Assembly: GCA_028279185.1 (NCBI GenBank)
Contig: JANQSS010000004.1
Location: forward strand, 62,001 to 126,000
Source of the DNA: Saprospiraceae bacterium
GTDB lineage: Bacteria > Bacteroidota > Bacteroidia > Chitinophagales > Saprospiraceae
Reading direction: 5' to 3'
Length of the DNA: 64,000 nucleotides
Both the position numbers and the translations under genes were made by a program. Below the pieces are notes generated by a model that had not been told where the DNA came from, ran no database searches, and saw only the letters and a list, made by a program, of their open reading frames with translations. Shown piece by piece: positions 27,384-37,241 of the stretch. Each line of letters begins with the position of its first letter. The first letter of the stretch is position 1.

Positions 27384-27762
27384 CCTTAAATATAAGATTC
27401 ATTTTTCCATCAACAATACTTTTAAAGGAGCGAAAATGATTGACGGGTCAACTACAAAGTGATCTTGGAGCGACAGAGACATTAAAATAAATTCAATGTA
27501 GATCGTCGGCAGTTAATATGACCAATTCGTACATTTTTGCCCTGCATTCGAACATTGAACATGCTTTTTTAATAGAATTAATATACTTTGGCGCTCTTCT
27601 GGATAACTGTCTTTTTGCATGAGTAAAACAAAGTATTCCGACGGGGAATAACTCAACTATATAACACTACTTAAGCGCAGTGAATACTATGATATTCGAT
27701 CGGTTCGGTTTTTAGTATGACTGCTCATAAATACTTTTTTATATAATTAAAATCTATAAAAC
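27384..27762. other. Intergenic region between divergent genes
   Basis: In these 379 bases I see no gene. TTGAC-GG-GTCAA occurs at 27442-27453 (a palindrome with 2-base spacer, unlike the Crp-type sites elsewhere). TACTTTTT at 27732-27739 is a one-mismatch -7 box about 30 bases before the lipoprotein start. A ten-codon ORF at 27619 is probably chance. Confidence 0.4.
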
Positions 27763-28233
27763 ATGTTGAGAAGTACATTTATTATCTTATTAGGCTGTCT
27801 GACTTTCATCAGTTGTAATGACGATGATGAGTCCGATGTAAGCGGAATTCTAACGGGAAAGGTTCGGGGAGTTGATTTTACTTTTGGAGGATCTAGATAT
27901 GGCGATATATTCGATTCGGCCTACAATGTAATTATTTACAATGAGGGGCCATCATTGATGGAACCTTGTGACTCAAATAACGATGATGTAAGAGTCATCT
28001 TTAAACCGGCCCAATCTACAGAGCGGGTTGATATGAATATTTCAGGAATTTCAACCGGCCCCAATACATTATCATTTATAAAGCCCGGATCATTCATGAA
28101 TACGGTGGTTGATAGGAGTGGATATTACCAAATCATTGAAGAAAATGAAAATACGCTGGTAATAGAAATGGATATCCACTTTAATGATGACAACTTTCTT
28201 AAAGGTACGTTCACCGCGACCAAGTGCTTTTAA
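27763..28233 (+). CDS. Small lipoprotein, unknown function
   Basis: A 156-residue protein with lipoprotein signal MLRSTFIILLGCLTFISC, the modified Cys at 18, followed by an acidic linker NDDDESD. In many Bacteroidota lipoproteins acidic residues after Cys act as a surface-export signal, so surface display is possible. The body is beta-rich (GILTGKVRGVDFTFGGSRY, VIFKPAQSTERVDMNISG) and ends FLKGTFTATKCF, a layout like small lipocalin/transthyretin-like unknowns. A terminator follows. Confidence 0.65.
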   Translation: MLRSTFIILLGCLTFISCNDDDESDVSGILTGKVRGVDFTFGGSRYGDIFDSAYNVIIYNEGPSLMEPCDSNNDDVRVIFKPAQSTERVDMNISGISTGPNTLSFIKPGSFMNTVVDRSGYYQIIEENENTLVIEMDIHFNDDNFLKGTFTATKCF

Positions 28234-28261
28234 TAATATGACAACTAATTTCTGAATAGAG

Positions 28262-28304
28262 CGCGATTTGATAAATAAGCGTAATCAAATCGTGTTCATT
28301 TTTT
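28262..28304 (+). terminator. Rho-independent terminator after the lipoprotein gene
   Basis: Stem CGCGATTTGAT (28262-28272) pairs with ATCAAATCGTG (28284-28294), 11 pairs with one G-U, 11-base loop, followed by TTCATTTTTT. Confidence 0.65.
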
Positions 28305-28446
28305 CAGGGCCGTGAGAATAATATAGTTTTGAAGCCTTAATAGAATCAAGCTAAATCTAATATCAAGCGTGCAGACGCACGACTGATTAATTGTATGGCT
28401 TTAGAGAATACCTAGGTAAGGATTTATTTTAGTAGATGTCTTATAT

Positions 28447-30369
28447 CTACAACTTCACAAATGGCTTCTGATTTATAGCCGCACCAGACGCCATGTGCAA
28501 GAGGAAATTGCCTTTAGGTAAATTGGAAATGTCAACTTTCACGACATTCATGCCTTCTTCTATCACACAGCGTGAAATTTGCATGACACGACCTAAATTA
28601 TCATAGATATACACATCCATGTCAGTTGTGCTCACAGTGGAATAAACCCCAATATTTACTTCCTGTTGATCAAAAGCAGGATTTGGATATACAACAGCAT
28701 CAAGCATGACAGGTGCTAGTGTGAGGTTAGTATGATCACAGTCCGTTTCGGTCAAGAACACATTGTCCTGCATGAAACGAAGGGATGTATTTCGTTTGAT
28801 AACATCGCCAAGGCGTGTATTTTTTATAGCTGCGATTTCTTCTGTAGAAAGCAGTACTTCATTTTCGTAATAGAATCGATCGCCATCACGTAAGACAGCA
28901 AATTGATATTTTAATATTTCCGTGATTGTTCGTCCAAACATCGAGCCATCATTCATATGCTCCTCACATAACATGCCAACCCAAGGGTCGATGTTATCCA
29001 CATGGCCATACATAGCTTCAAGCTTGTCGGTCACAGTTTTGTCAAGGCAAATTTCTTCGAATGTGCTGTAGCGCGGCAGCCCAAATGTTTGGCGTACTGC
29101 ATTAAAATCCGGCAGCCCCATTTCTCGGCCACGTTGAATATTTATAGCTGCTAAATCCATTCCTACACCTGACCCTGGAGGTCCGAATAAAAAGTTACGT
29201 ACATCGTCTACGAGATGTCCATCAATTTCTTGCATGTCCTGAGCAGCCATACCGCGTAACAGCGGTTCAATACCACCATCTTGGACGACCATTGTCGGAT
29301 TGAAAAAAGCTTCGGCCAACGTGATGTCACCATTGGGATGCGGATCACAATTGACCATTATCCGTTTTATGGTACTGTTTAACATGGTGTGACCTAATCG
29401 AAAAGCTGCAGCCGAAAATACTTTTACAATACTGGGGTCGACTTCTGCGGAATAACCACTATATGTCGGTAATTGAATGCCCATAGCAGGCAGCCATTCT
29501 TCATAAACAATAGCCTGAATTACAGCAGACGTGCGCAATTTTGCTTCTTGGTATAGTGTCTCATCCGACCAAAGCGGATGTTCTGATTTTAGCTGATCTG
29601 TCCATCGATTATGCTCACGGACAAAAAGTGTATGCATACTGGCAAGCAGGACATTTTCATTGGCTCGCACATCTCCGGCTACAAAGAATTTATTGGCGCC
29701 TGGATTACCCATGTCCATTGGAGGTGCCGAAAAATCGCGACCACTATTGAATTCTCCGTCAATTGTATTGAACGGTAGCATTTCATCTTGTGATGTTTTT
29801 AGCTTGCCTCCCTCAAATGTGCGCAAATAAGCTGCGCGTTCTAGATCTGAACCATAAACATTACTCGCGTCTATAAAAGCGGTTATCGCGTTGGAATATT
29901 CACGCGGATTGTCAGTAGACGTGCCAGAACCTTCTCGTTCAAGAGATCGATTCAAAGGTATGATGGCTTCACCCGTGCAGGTTGGGTCGAAATGTTCATC
30001 ACACGAGGGAACATTGATGATCATGGGTTCGTTCGCATTGCTTTCAATCAACGTAATATCATGGTCAATGAATTGACCGAATACCCAAACAAAATCACTG
30101 TGCTTGCCCGATTCGTGGATATTCTCGGACTGCGCAAAAATTTCATTACTTATGAGTCGAGGGTTTGCCCGTGATTCAGCGGCCGGACTGCTGATTCCAT
30201 CCGAAAACACAGCGTCCGTCAGTCTTGAGGTTGGACCATGAGCGGATCCCCATTCCGTATTCGTAAGATTATTTTGCTTACCTGAAATTGTCCGATAGGC
30301 CTGTGCCGAGATGGTGCTCGCCATCGATGCAAAAAGAATGATTAGAACATATTTTGTCAAACACTGCAT
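28447..30369 (-). CDS. Secreted animal-type haem peroxidase with type IX sorting domain
   Basis: A 640-residue secreted protein of the peroxidasin/myeloperoxidase superfamily. Signal peptide ends STISAQ. Distal histidine His103 is in FGQFIDHDITL; the catalytic region RANENVLLASMHTLFVREHNR follows near residues 235-255; proximal His327 is in FRLGHTMLN; the INIQRGREMGLPDFN block is also diagnostic. The last about 80 residues (VYPNPAFDQQEVNIGVYS through DISNLPKGNFLLHM) form a type A C-terminal sorting domain, so the enzyme should be exported by the type IX system and attached or released at the cell surface. Such peroxidases make hypohalous acids or oxidise phenolics with H2O2. Calcium-binding residues were not checked. 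No regulator is adjacent. Confidence 0.92.
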   Translation of the reverse strand: MQCLTKYVLIILFASMASTISAQAYRTISGKQNNLTNTEWGSAHGPTSRLTDAVFSDGISSPAAESRANPRLISNEIFAQSENIHESGKHSDFVWVFGQFIDHDITLIESNANEPMIINVPSCDEHFDPTCTGEAIIPLNRSLEREGSGTSTDNPREYSNAITAFIDASNVYGSDLERAAYLRTFEGGKLKTSQDEMLPFNTIDGEFNSGRDFSAPPMDMGNPGANKFFVAGDVRANENVLLASMHTLFVREHNRWTDQLKSEHPLWSDETLYQEAKLRTSAVIQAIVYEEWLPAMGIQLPTYSGYSAEVDPSIVKVFSAAAFRLGHTMLNSTIKRIMVNCDPHPNGDITLAEAFFNPTMVVQDGGIEPLLRGMAAQDMQEIDGHLVDDVRNFLFGPPGSGVGMDLAAINIQRGREMGLPDFNAVRQTFGLPRYSTFEEICLDKTVTDKLEAMYGHVDNIDPWVGMLCEEHMNDGSMFGRTITEILKYQFAVLRDGDRFYYENEVLLSTEEIAAIKNTRLGDVIKRNTSLRFMQDNVFLTETDCDHTNLTLAPVMLDAVVYPNPAFDQQEVNIGVYSTVSTTDMDVYIYDNLGRVMQISRCVIEEGMNVVKVDISNLPKGNFLLHMASGAAINQKPFVKL

Positions 30370-30892
30370 ATGCGCTCTTTCATGGGATATAGTAAATAAT
30401 AAGTCGTCTCATTGAGACGGCAAAGCTTACTAAGGGGTAACAAAAATAAGACAAAAAGCCTCTCGAAACCCCGATTTTGGGAAGGATGGAGTGAATAGCA
30501 AGCCCAACATATTAAAAAATATTTATATGTTGTCTGATAGTCAAAAACAAATGTATTAAATATTTATATAATATGACAAAAATTTAATGTTAATAATTTG
30601 TCATTTCATCGACGATCTTTCAAGGCCTCGTGAAATGTAAAACTTTGCGAAATAAGCGTTTAATCGACTGCTATGACAGACACAAGAAATCGCCTACATC
30701 ACGTCTTGCGTCAACAGGTCTGTATCAGCGGTAATAATACCTTGTCCTGTACGTATGCCGGCCCGCTTGTAACAGGATTGTCATCCTTCTTATAGTGCCT
30801 GGACCGCTTCAAATTGGGAGCCTTCTTGAAGCGACTACCCGACTTGGATTATCGACAGTAAATTTAGGGTTTAGTAAATCTGACCTGAGTTC
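30370..30892. other. Long AT-rich intergenic region
   Basis: This 523-base gap contains the peroxidase promoter region near its left end and a spaced inverted repeat ATGACAAA (30573-30580) / TTTGTCAT (30597-30604). A 40-codon ORF (30673-30795) has no signal, motif or convincing start. No RNA gene was recognised. Confidence 0.4.
30405..30428 (-). promoter_or_regulatory. Possible peroxidase promoter with leader hairpin
   Basis: On the minus strand AAGCTTTG (30421-30428) is one mismatch from TAnnTTTG and is followed at once by the hairpin CGTCTC-AAT-GAGACG (30405-30419), which would lie at the transcription start, either as an operator or a 5' leader stem. Confidence 0.35.
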
Positions 30893-32185
30893 TTAGTAAT
30901 TTGCAATAATTAGATCCAAGACTTCGGCCATGGCCTCCTTTACAGCTGAAGGTGGTTCGACGAAATTGTTATGCATAAAACTAAAGGTATACGAATTGCC
31001 TGAAGCGGTATTGACAATGCCGGTCAGATTATGGCAATAGCGTACCGAACCCGATTTCGCGAATACCCTTGGTGGATCATATTCGTACCACGATGACAAC
31101 GTTCCTTGTCCACCAGCTGGGAGCAACGCTTCAACCAATTCCTTTCCATGTTTATGAATAAGCGACGTGGTAATACCACACATCGCTTTTGGTGTTACCA
31201 AATTGTATCGGCTAATGCCCGAACCATCTTCCCATCGCCAAGTTCTCTTCCATTGGCTGAATTCTCCATTTAGCAGGGTATCGATAATGGCTGTAGTTCG
31301 CATGTAGCCCAATTTGGCTTGACTGCATTGTAGGAGGAGGTGCTCGGCGATTAAGTTGTCACTTTCAGCCATGTAAAATTCATAGACGTCATGCGCGGCG
31401 CGGCTATAGATGATTTTCACCTCATTATTATTTATGTCCACATCGACCAATTCAAGATGCAATCCCAATGAACTGAAATATTCGGCCACTACATCCTGAG
31501 AAGTGACAATGGGCATGTAGACAGGCTCTTTCATTGAAATGGGTACTGAAAAGTGATTTTTGTATTCATGCCTTGACCTACTTTTACGATTTGACATGTC
31601 GTAATTGATAGTCAACCATTCGGGATAGTATCCCTGTCCAAGCGGATTGATTTTTACTGTATTTGCATGAAATGGGAAAATTGATTTTTCGGGTTGAAAG
31701 TAATAGTTGATATCATCCCACATCCATCCCGAGCCGAATCGATCGTCACGAAAATGACTCGTACTCATATAAATCGTATCACCAACTTCGTGATGCGAAG
31801 CAAAGTAATTCTCTATTCTAGGATTTGGCTTCATGAAAGGATGCAAAAAAGTAGGGTCTGCCATTGGAAAATAAACTCGACGGTTGTCAACATTTTGATA
31901 GGCCATCCATGCAATCGAATCACCGAGAATGTCTAAGGCCGCATGTAATGTCCAGGTTTTCGTATTGGATCCTGGTGTAAAGTACTTGTCGCCGTTAAAA
32001 TCAAATACGTATTGATTATTTTTTAAATCAAATAGGACAAGGCCGGTTAGATGATTATTCAAAAGTTCGGATGAAGTAACATGCTTTTTTATTTTTTTTG
32101 TCGATGAAAGTCGAAGCGAGGTGTAGCGACCCGCCGAACAACCGCCTATTAAAAAACAAACGAGAAGAAAAATAATCTTATTCAT
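30893..32185 (-). CDS. dacB: PBP4-type D-alanyl-D-alanine carboxypeptidase/endopeptidase lipoprotein
   Basis: A 430-residue S13-family serine peptidase. The three active-site motifs are present: Ser73-x-x-Lys76 in PGSNTKT, SDN in AESDNLIAEH (the SxN motif), and KSG in FAKSGSVRYC. The N-terminus MNKIIFLLVCFLIGGC is a lipoprotein signal with Cys16, so it is lipid-anchored in the periplasm, where it removes terminal D-Ala or opens cross-links in peptidoglycan. Length fits the short Bacteroidota forms. Its 284-base upstream region (32186-32469) contains a stem ACTCGTCC (32205-32212) / GGATGAGT (32230-32237) that would sit in the leader of the minus-strand transcript. Confidence 0.9.
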   Translation of the reverse strand: MNKIIFLLVCFLIGGCSAGRYTSLRLSSTKKIKKHVTSSELLNNHLTGLVLFDLKNNQYVFDFNGDKYFTPGSNTKTWTLHAALDILGDSIAWMAYQNVDNRRVYFPMADPTFLHPFMKPNPRIENYFASHHEVGDTIYMSTSHFRDDRFGSGWMWDDINYYFQPEKSIFPFHANTVKINPLGQGYYPEWLTINYDMSNRKSRSRHEYKNHFSVPISMKEPVYMPIVTSQDVVAEYFSSLGLHLELVDVDINNNEVKIIYSRAAHDVYEFYMAESDNLIAEHLLLQCSQAKLGYMRTTAIIDTLLNGEFSQWKRTWRWEDGSGISRYNLVTPKAMCGITTSLIHKHGKELVEALLPAGGQGTLSSWYEYDPPRVFAKSGSVRYCHNLTGIVNTASGNSYTFSFMHNNFVEPPSAVKEAMAEVLDLIIANY

Positions 32186-32469
32186 TATAAATCGGTTCTT
32201 AAAAACTCGTCCATTTTTATTGATAAACCGGATGAGTCTGCAAGGAGTTCTTACTCAAATTCGTCGTATCTCCCGGAGTTAAGGTTCGGATCAGCCATTG
32301 TTAATTTCGACTTCACCACCAGACGCGCTCATAAATGGCAGTTCATTACCAAGACTCTATGCAAACCAGTTCGATTGATGCTCGCAGCTGTATTGAAAAG
32401 CCGTGCCGATCAATAAAAAACATTCAAAATATAAGGGGTTGAGTGTTTTCATAGTCATATTAGATTGAT

Positions 32470-35196
32470 TTACACTAGCACCTCCTTAAACTTTCCCTTA
32501 CTTTTTCGAATCCGACAAGACACAACTTTATATTCAGGACAGAGTGCTTCAGAGCAATGCTCATCTGATGTAATATTATTGAGCATAATTTCCGGGAAAT
32601 GAAATGTCGAACTCAACACACCCGGTTTTACTTCATCTGTCAGTTTTGCTTTGATGTCAATTTTTCCACGAGGTGATTCAACGCAAACCATATCACCATC
32701 TGAAATAGCATGATTGGCTGCATCGTCTGGATGAATTAATAAAACATCTTCTTTGAGTATTTCAACATTTCCAGTTCGGCGAGTCATTGTCCCGGCATTG
32801 TAGTGTTCGAGTTCTCGATTAGTCGTGATAATGTAGGGATAATCTTTTTGATAGGTTTCAATTTCTCGTGATTCTTTAAAGTCCATCGAGGTGAATTTAC
32901 CTTTACCTCGTTTAAACATTTCCGTATGAATGATTTGGGAATCCGAGCCGTCATCCGCAACAGGCCATTGCTTTCCATTATCTCCTAATTCGTCCCATTT
33001 TACTCCGGCAAAAAATGGAACGATTTGAGAGATTTCCTCCAACATGCCGTCAGGTGTATAATCCGGTTGTTTGTAGCCCATGCGGTTCATAATATCGATT
33101 ACAATTTGACCATCCGATTTTGTTCCAGGTAATGGTTCAACCACCTGTTGAACACGCTGAATTCGACGTTCTCCATTTGTGAAGGTTCCACTTTTTTCAA
33201 AAAATGATGTACTTGGTAAAATAACCGTTGCATACTTGGACGTCTCGGTCATGAAAATTTCTTGCACAATTAATAAGTCCAGGCTTTCCATAGCTTTTCG
33301 AACTTTCATCGTGTTAGGATCGGTTTGTACGACGTCTTCACCGATGAGCCAGAGCGCTTTTAAATCACCGTCGATAGCTGCATCGAACATCTCAGGAATT
33401 TTATATCCAACATGAGAAGGTGTTTGTGCACCATAAAAAGCATTGTACCGAGCATTGACTTCTGGATTTGTCACATCCAGGTAACCTGCACCTTGATGAG
33501 GTTGAGCACCCATATCGGCAGCTCCTTGCACATTGTTCTGGCCGCGGAGCGGGTTCACACCTGCACCGGGTTTACCTATGTTTCCTGTCAACATTGCCAA
33601 GTCGGCAATAAGTTGAACGGCAAATGTTCCTTGCGTATGCTCGGTGACACCCAACCCATGAAATTCCATAGCGGCATTTGCAGTAGCGTACGCAATACTT
33701 GCATCACGAACGAGGTTTTTATCAACGCCCGTAATTTCGGCTAGTTTATCGATGTCTTGTCTGAGAATTTCGGCTTTAAATTCTTCGTACCCCTCGCATC
33801 GTTCGCGAATAAATGCGTCATCGGCTAGTCCTTCGTCAATGATAAAATGTAACATCATATTCAACAATGCGACGTTCGTTCCCGGTCTTAATTGAAGATG
33901 ATAAGTTGCATATTTTGCTAATTCGATTCTTCTGGGATCAACAACAATTCCGGTTACACCCTTCATTAATCGTTGTTTGATTTTCGCACCTGTAACAGGG
34001 TGGGCATCAGTTGGATTTGCGCCAATGACAAAAATACAATCGGTTACATCCAGATCTTTTATTGAATTTGTGGCGGCTCCGGTTCCGAACGCGCGTTGCA
34101 TACCTAAGGCTGTAGGAGAATGGCATACACGCGCACAACAATCTATGTTATTTGTTCCAATAACCGCACGCATAAATTTTTGCATTAAATAATTTTCTTC
34201 ATTGGGGGTGCGAGCTGACGATATTCCAGCTATAGCGTCTGGACCGTGTTCCGATTTTATTCGATTAAATTCAGCGACGATAAAATCATAAGCTTCATCC
34301 CAAGTAGCCTCTTCAAAATTTCCATTGCGCTTGATTAGCGGTGTACGAAGACGATCAGGATGGTTATAAAACTTGAATGCATACCGACCTTTTAGGCACG
34401 TATGCCCGCCATTTGCTTCAGCCTCATAAGGAGCCTGAATGGAAACTATTTCACCGTTTACGGTTGAAACTTCCAGGTTGCAACCAACACCGCAATAGGT
34501 GCAAATGGTACGAGTCGTCTTTTCGGCAACAATACCTTTTGAATGAAAAACATCAGATATGGCCGATGTAGGACAAGCCTGAGCGCATGCTCCGCAACTC
34601 ACACAGTCAGATTCCATAAAGGATTGATCAAAACCTTTTATAATATGACTATCGAATCCGCGACCCGCCATGTTTAGAACAAATTCACCCTGAACTTCGT
34701 CGCAGGCTCGCACACATCTGTAGCAATTAATACATTTAGATAAATCGGATGTCATGTAAGGATGTGACAAATCTTTTTCTCGGTCGAGATGATTGGCTCC
34801 CTCGGGATAGCGCACTTCTGTTATACCCACTCGCGCGGCAACATCTTGGAGCTCACAATTACCGTTGACCTCACATGTTAGACAGTCAAGCGGATGATCA
34901 GTAAGAACAAGTTCAATAATATTTTTTCGTAAAGCGCGAATTTCTGAAGAATTTGGATAAATATATTGGCCAGGCGCAACTGGTGCGTGGCAAGACGCCA
35001 TCGTTTTTCGTCGACCTTCGACCTCTAGTGCTACATCAACGCTGCAAACGCGACATGAACCAAAGGGCTCCAGATTAGGCGCATCACATAATGTAGGGAC
35101 CACTTGATTTCCTTGATGCCGACGAATAAATGACAATATTGTTTCACCTGCTTCAATCTCGAAAGGTTGATTATTTATATAAGCAATGTTGCTCAT
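32470..35196 (-). CDS. fdhA: NAD-linked formate dehydrogenase, catalytic alpha subunit
   Basis: A 908-residue molybdo/tungsto-pterin enzyme. Order: N-terminal [2Fe-2S] domain with CDAPNLEPFGSCRVC (residues about 37-51), NuoG-like His-Cys3 cluster region HPLDCLTCEVNGNC, two [4Fe-4S] ferredoxin motifs (CINCYRCVRAC and CVSCGACAQAC), a fourth Fe-S motif CTYCGVGCN, then the bis-MGD catalytic domains. The metal-ligand residue is Cys358 (codon TGC) in CCARVCHSP where other enzymes use selenocysteine, followed by the conserved His. The C-terminal MopB-binding domain begins near RRTGNVEIL. It lies 30 bases downstream of the NuoEF-like subunit gene. Together they oxidise formate to CO2 with NAD reduction. 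FdhD and pterin genes are not in the window. Confidence 0.93.
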   Translation of the reverse strand: MSNIAYINNQPFEIEAGETILSFIRRHQGNQVVPTLCDAPNLEPFGSCRVCSVDVALEVEGRRKTMASCHAPVAPGQYIYPNSSEIRALRKNIIELVLTDHPLDCLTCEVNGNCELQDVAARVGITEVRYPEGANHLDREKDLSHPYMTSDLSKCINCYRCVRACDEVQGEFVLNMAGRGFDSHIIKGFDQSFMESDCVSCGACAQACPTSAISDVFHSKGIVAEKTTRTICTYCGVGCNLEVSTVNGEIVSIQAPYEAEANGGHTCLKGRYAFKFYNHPDRLRTPLIKRNGNFEEATWDEAYDFIVAEFNRIKSEHGPDAIAGISSARTPNEENYLMQKFMRAVIGTNNIDCCARVCHSPTALGMQRAFGTGAATNSIKDLDVTDCIFVIGANPTDAHPVTGAKIKQRLMKGVTGIVVDPRRIELAKYATYHLQLRPGTNVALLNMMLHFIIDEGLADDAFIRERCEGYEEFKAEILRQDIDKLAEITGVDKNLVRDASIAYATANAAMEFHGLGVTEHTQGTFAVQLIADLAMLTGNIGKPGAGVNPLRGQNNVQGAADMGAQPHQGAGYLDVTNPEVNARYNAFYGAQTPSHVGYKIPEMFDAAIDGDLKALWLIGEDVVQTDPNTMKVRKAMESLDLLIVQEIFMTETSKYATVILPSTSFFEKSGTFTNGERRIQRVQQVVEPLPGTKSDGQIVIDIMNRMGYKQPDYTPDGMLEEISQIVPFFAGVKWDELGDNGKQWPVADDGSDSQIIHTEMFKRGKGKFTSMDFKESREIETYQKDYPYIITTNRELEHYNAGTMTRRTGNVEILKEDVLLIHPDDAANHAISDGDMVCVESPRGKIDIKAKLTDEVKPGVLSSTFHFPEIMLNNITSDEHCSEALCPEYKVVSCRIRKSKGKFKEVLV

Positions 35197-35226
35197 TACG
35201 TTAGTATTTTAATTTTGCCGAAGCAA

Positions 35227-36876
35227 TTAATTTTCAAAATATGGACTTAATTCATCTGAAAAATATTCAAGGGCATTACGTGCGGGTAAGGGTATTCCAC
35301 CTCCGTGCGCGCATAGTGATCCCGCCTCAAGTGTAGTCAGTAAATCTGCAAATAGATTTTTGGGTATTCTGTATTTTTCATTTTGCACTTTAGAGAGCAT
35401 TTCGTGCGCACGAGTTGTTCCCAGTCTACAGGGAAAACATTTTCCGCAGCTTTCGTAAGCCGCAAAATCAAATAAATGTTCGAGGTATTTTATTATTGGA
35501 AAGGTTTCTGGAATAGAAATAACGGAAGCATGTCCTAGTAAAAAACCTTTATTTGAAAACGACTCAAAGTCAACCGTTAGCGATTCAATTTTATGGACAG
35601 GTACTAATCCACCAAGTGGTCCTCCGATGTGCAAAGCTTTAACTTGTTCCTTAAATCCTTTTCCCATTTCATATATTACTTCGGATAATGGAGTGCCCAT
35701 TTTAACCTCATAAATTCCAGGGCGATTAAAATAACTGTCCAAACAAATCAGTTTTGTGCCTGATGATTTTTCAGTGCCAATGGAAGCATAGTGATCGCCT
35801 CCTTGCGTAACCACTGAATAAAGTGCCGCGAGTGTTTCGACATTATTGACGACTGTAGGTTTGTTGAATAGGCCTTGTTGAGTAGGGTAGGGCGGACGAA
35901 CGCGGACTTCCGGTCGCTGACCCTCTATAGAATTGATCAGTGCCGTTTCCTCCCCACAGATGTAAGCACCCTGAGCCGCGATGATTTTTAAGTCGAACTG
36001 AAAATCTGTACCAGCAATCCCGTCACCTAAGAAATTGTTTTGTCGAATTTCATCGATAGCCGCCTGAACAATAGAAATACTTTCTGGATATTCAGCTCTG
36101 ATATAGAGAATACCCCAATTTGCATCCGTCACAAAGCCCGCTACCATCATACCGAACAATACAGAATAGACTTGTTTTTCCATGAGGTATCGGTCTGAAT
36201 AGGCCCCGGGGTCGCCCTCATCAGCATTGCAAATGATGAATTTCGTATCATTATTTGTGTCGCGGCAAGCTGACAGTTTAAATCCAATGGGAAATCCTGC
36301 TCCTCCGCGGCCGCGCAGATTAGAAGCTTTTATTTGCTCGAGAACATCTAATGGGTTTTGGTTGAGCACGGCCAGAACGGAATCTTTAAATTGATCGATC
36401 GTCACCGCCTCGCCGGTTAAAATCTGCATGTTACCACCAACGTGATAGTCATCTACCCGCGGGCTTCCCTGTTCAACGATAGACGATAAGTTCAGAATCG
36501 AATCACCTGAATAATTGGATCCATTAACATGAAAAGCACTGTTTTCGTGACAACGTCCCAGACATGTCATGTGTCCAATTTCATCATCACTGAAGTGTTG
36601 TTTGATTCCTAGAAGAACGGCATCTTGTGTACCAGCACATAAGCAGGCGGTTCCGTTGCACACGTAAATCTTCTTACCTTGATTTTCGGGCTTCATGAAG
36701 TCGTAGAAGGAGGCCGTACCATAAGTATTAGCTTTTCCAATTAGAAACTCATCTGCTAAAGCTGCCAAGTCTTCTTGGTTGGGTGTCCCGCTTTCTTTAG
36801 CAGCATGACCCATTTTTTCAAAGAGATTGTCGACAACTCCTCCTCTTCCGGCTAATTCGCTTAAGTTTTTTGACAT
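35227..36876 (-). CDS. Formate dehydrogenase NADH-binding subunit, NuoE-NuoF fusion
   Basis: A 549-residue diaphorase subunit. The first about 150 residues are a thioredoxin-like NuoE domain with a four-Cys [2Fe-2S] site (CNGTACLC and CLGRC). The rest is NuoF: NLRGRGGAGFPIGFK and NADEGDPGAYSDR bind NADH and FMN, GAYICGEETALINSIEG is the FMN signature, an SLBB region follows, and ESCGKCFPCR plus a Cys about 40 residues later carry [4Fe-4S]. In FdsGBA enzymes NuoE- and NuoF-like subunits are separate (FdsG, FdsB); here they are fused. It is the first gene of the pair with fdhA. The 6-base-arm inverted repeat AATGTT (36903-36908) / AACATT (36915-36920) lies upstream and could be an operator. Confidence 0.9.
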   Translation of the reverse strand: MSKNLSELAGRGGVVDNLFEKMGHAAKESGTPNQEDLAALADEFLIGKANTYGTASFYDFMKPENQGKKIYVCNGTACLCAGTQDAVLLGIKQHFSDDEIGHMTCLGRCHENSAFHVNGSNYSGDSILNLSSIVEQGSPRVDDYHVGGNMQILTGEAVTIDQFKDSVLAVLNQNPLDVLEQIKASNLRGRGGAGFPIGFKLSACRDTNNDTKFIICNADEGDPGAYSDRYLMEKQVYSVLFGMMVAGFVTDANWGILYIRAEYPESISIVQAAIDEIRQNNFLGDGIAGTDFQFDLKIIAAQGAYICGEETALINSIEGQRPEVRVRPPYPTQQGLFNKPTVVNNVETLAALYSVVTQGGDHYASIGTEKSSGTKLICLDSYFNRPGIYEVKMGTPLSEVIYEMGKGFKEQVKALHIGGPLGGLVPVHKIESLTVDFESFSNKGFLLGHASVISIPETFPIIKYLEHLFDFAAYESCGKCFPCRLGTTRAHEMLSKVQNEKYRIPKNLFADLLTTLEAGSLCAHGGGIPLPARNALEYFSDELSPYFEN

Positions 36877-37034
36877 TGAATAGTATTTGTTAGAACACGT
36901 AAAATGTTGTATAAAACATTGGCCGTCGGCACATCAGCAAAATTTCTTGTTGAAGCGCGCAATCTAAGTTATGCAGAATTTGGAAAATGGTAATGGACAT
37001 TGTTCAGAATGATTGAACAAGTCTTTGAAGAATG

Positions 37035-37066
37035 TTTGGCTGCTGAGGCTAGGAATTGTATCTTTG
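37035..37066 (+). promoter_or_regulatory. Promoter of initiator tRNA
   Basis: TTTG (37035-37038), 20-base spacer, TATCTTTG (37059-37066): both elements match the Bacteroidota consensus exactly. Start of transcription about 37073, 11 bases before the mature tRNA. Confidence 0.8.
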
Positions 37067-37083
37067 CCGTCCGTTTTAAACAT

Positions 37084-37156
<73 letters not shown>

Positions 37157-37164
37157 CAAAAGGG

Positions 37165-37192
37165 AAGCCCGGTTGAACAACCGGGCTTTTTT
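37165..37192 (+). terminator. Rho-independent terminator of tRNA-fMet
   Basis: AAGCCCGGTT (37165-37174), loop GAAC, AACCGGGCTT (37179-37188) followed by T: a perfect 10-base stem ending in six T in all. Confidence 0.92.
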
Positions 37193-37241
37193 AATTTTGC
37201 GAATCTCAGTTCCACCGTTAATCTTGCTAGCCGCCATTGTC

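Noticed and set aside
27442-27453. TTGAC-GG-GTCAA as a fourth Crp/Fnr site
   Set aside because: The spacer is 2 bases instead of 4 and no -7 box lies at the matching distance.
27619-27651. Ten-codon leader peptide frame with upstream TATACTTTG
   Set aside because: Upstream box has wrong spacing inside the element, and no attenuator structure or regulated gene follows closely.
30673-30795. 40-codon frame in the gap between peroxidase and dacB
   Set aside because: No motif, no signal, no promoter and no coupling to a neighbour.
32470-35196. Selenocysteine in the formate dehydrogenase
   Set aside because: The catalytic codon is TGC (Cys358), not TGA, and no in-frame stop is present.
36903-36920. 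AATGTT-N6-AACATT inverted repeat as operator of the formate dehydrogenase genes
   Set aside because: Arms are only six bases of AT-rich sequence and no promoter element could be placed with confidence; mentioned only in the gene entry.
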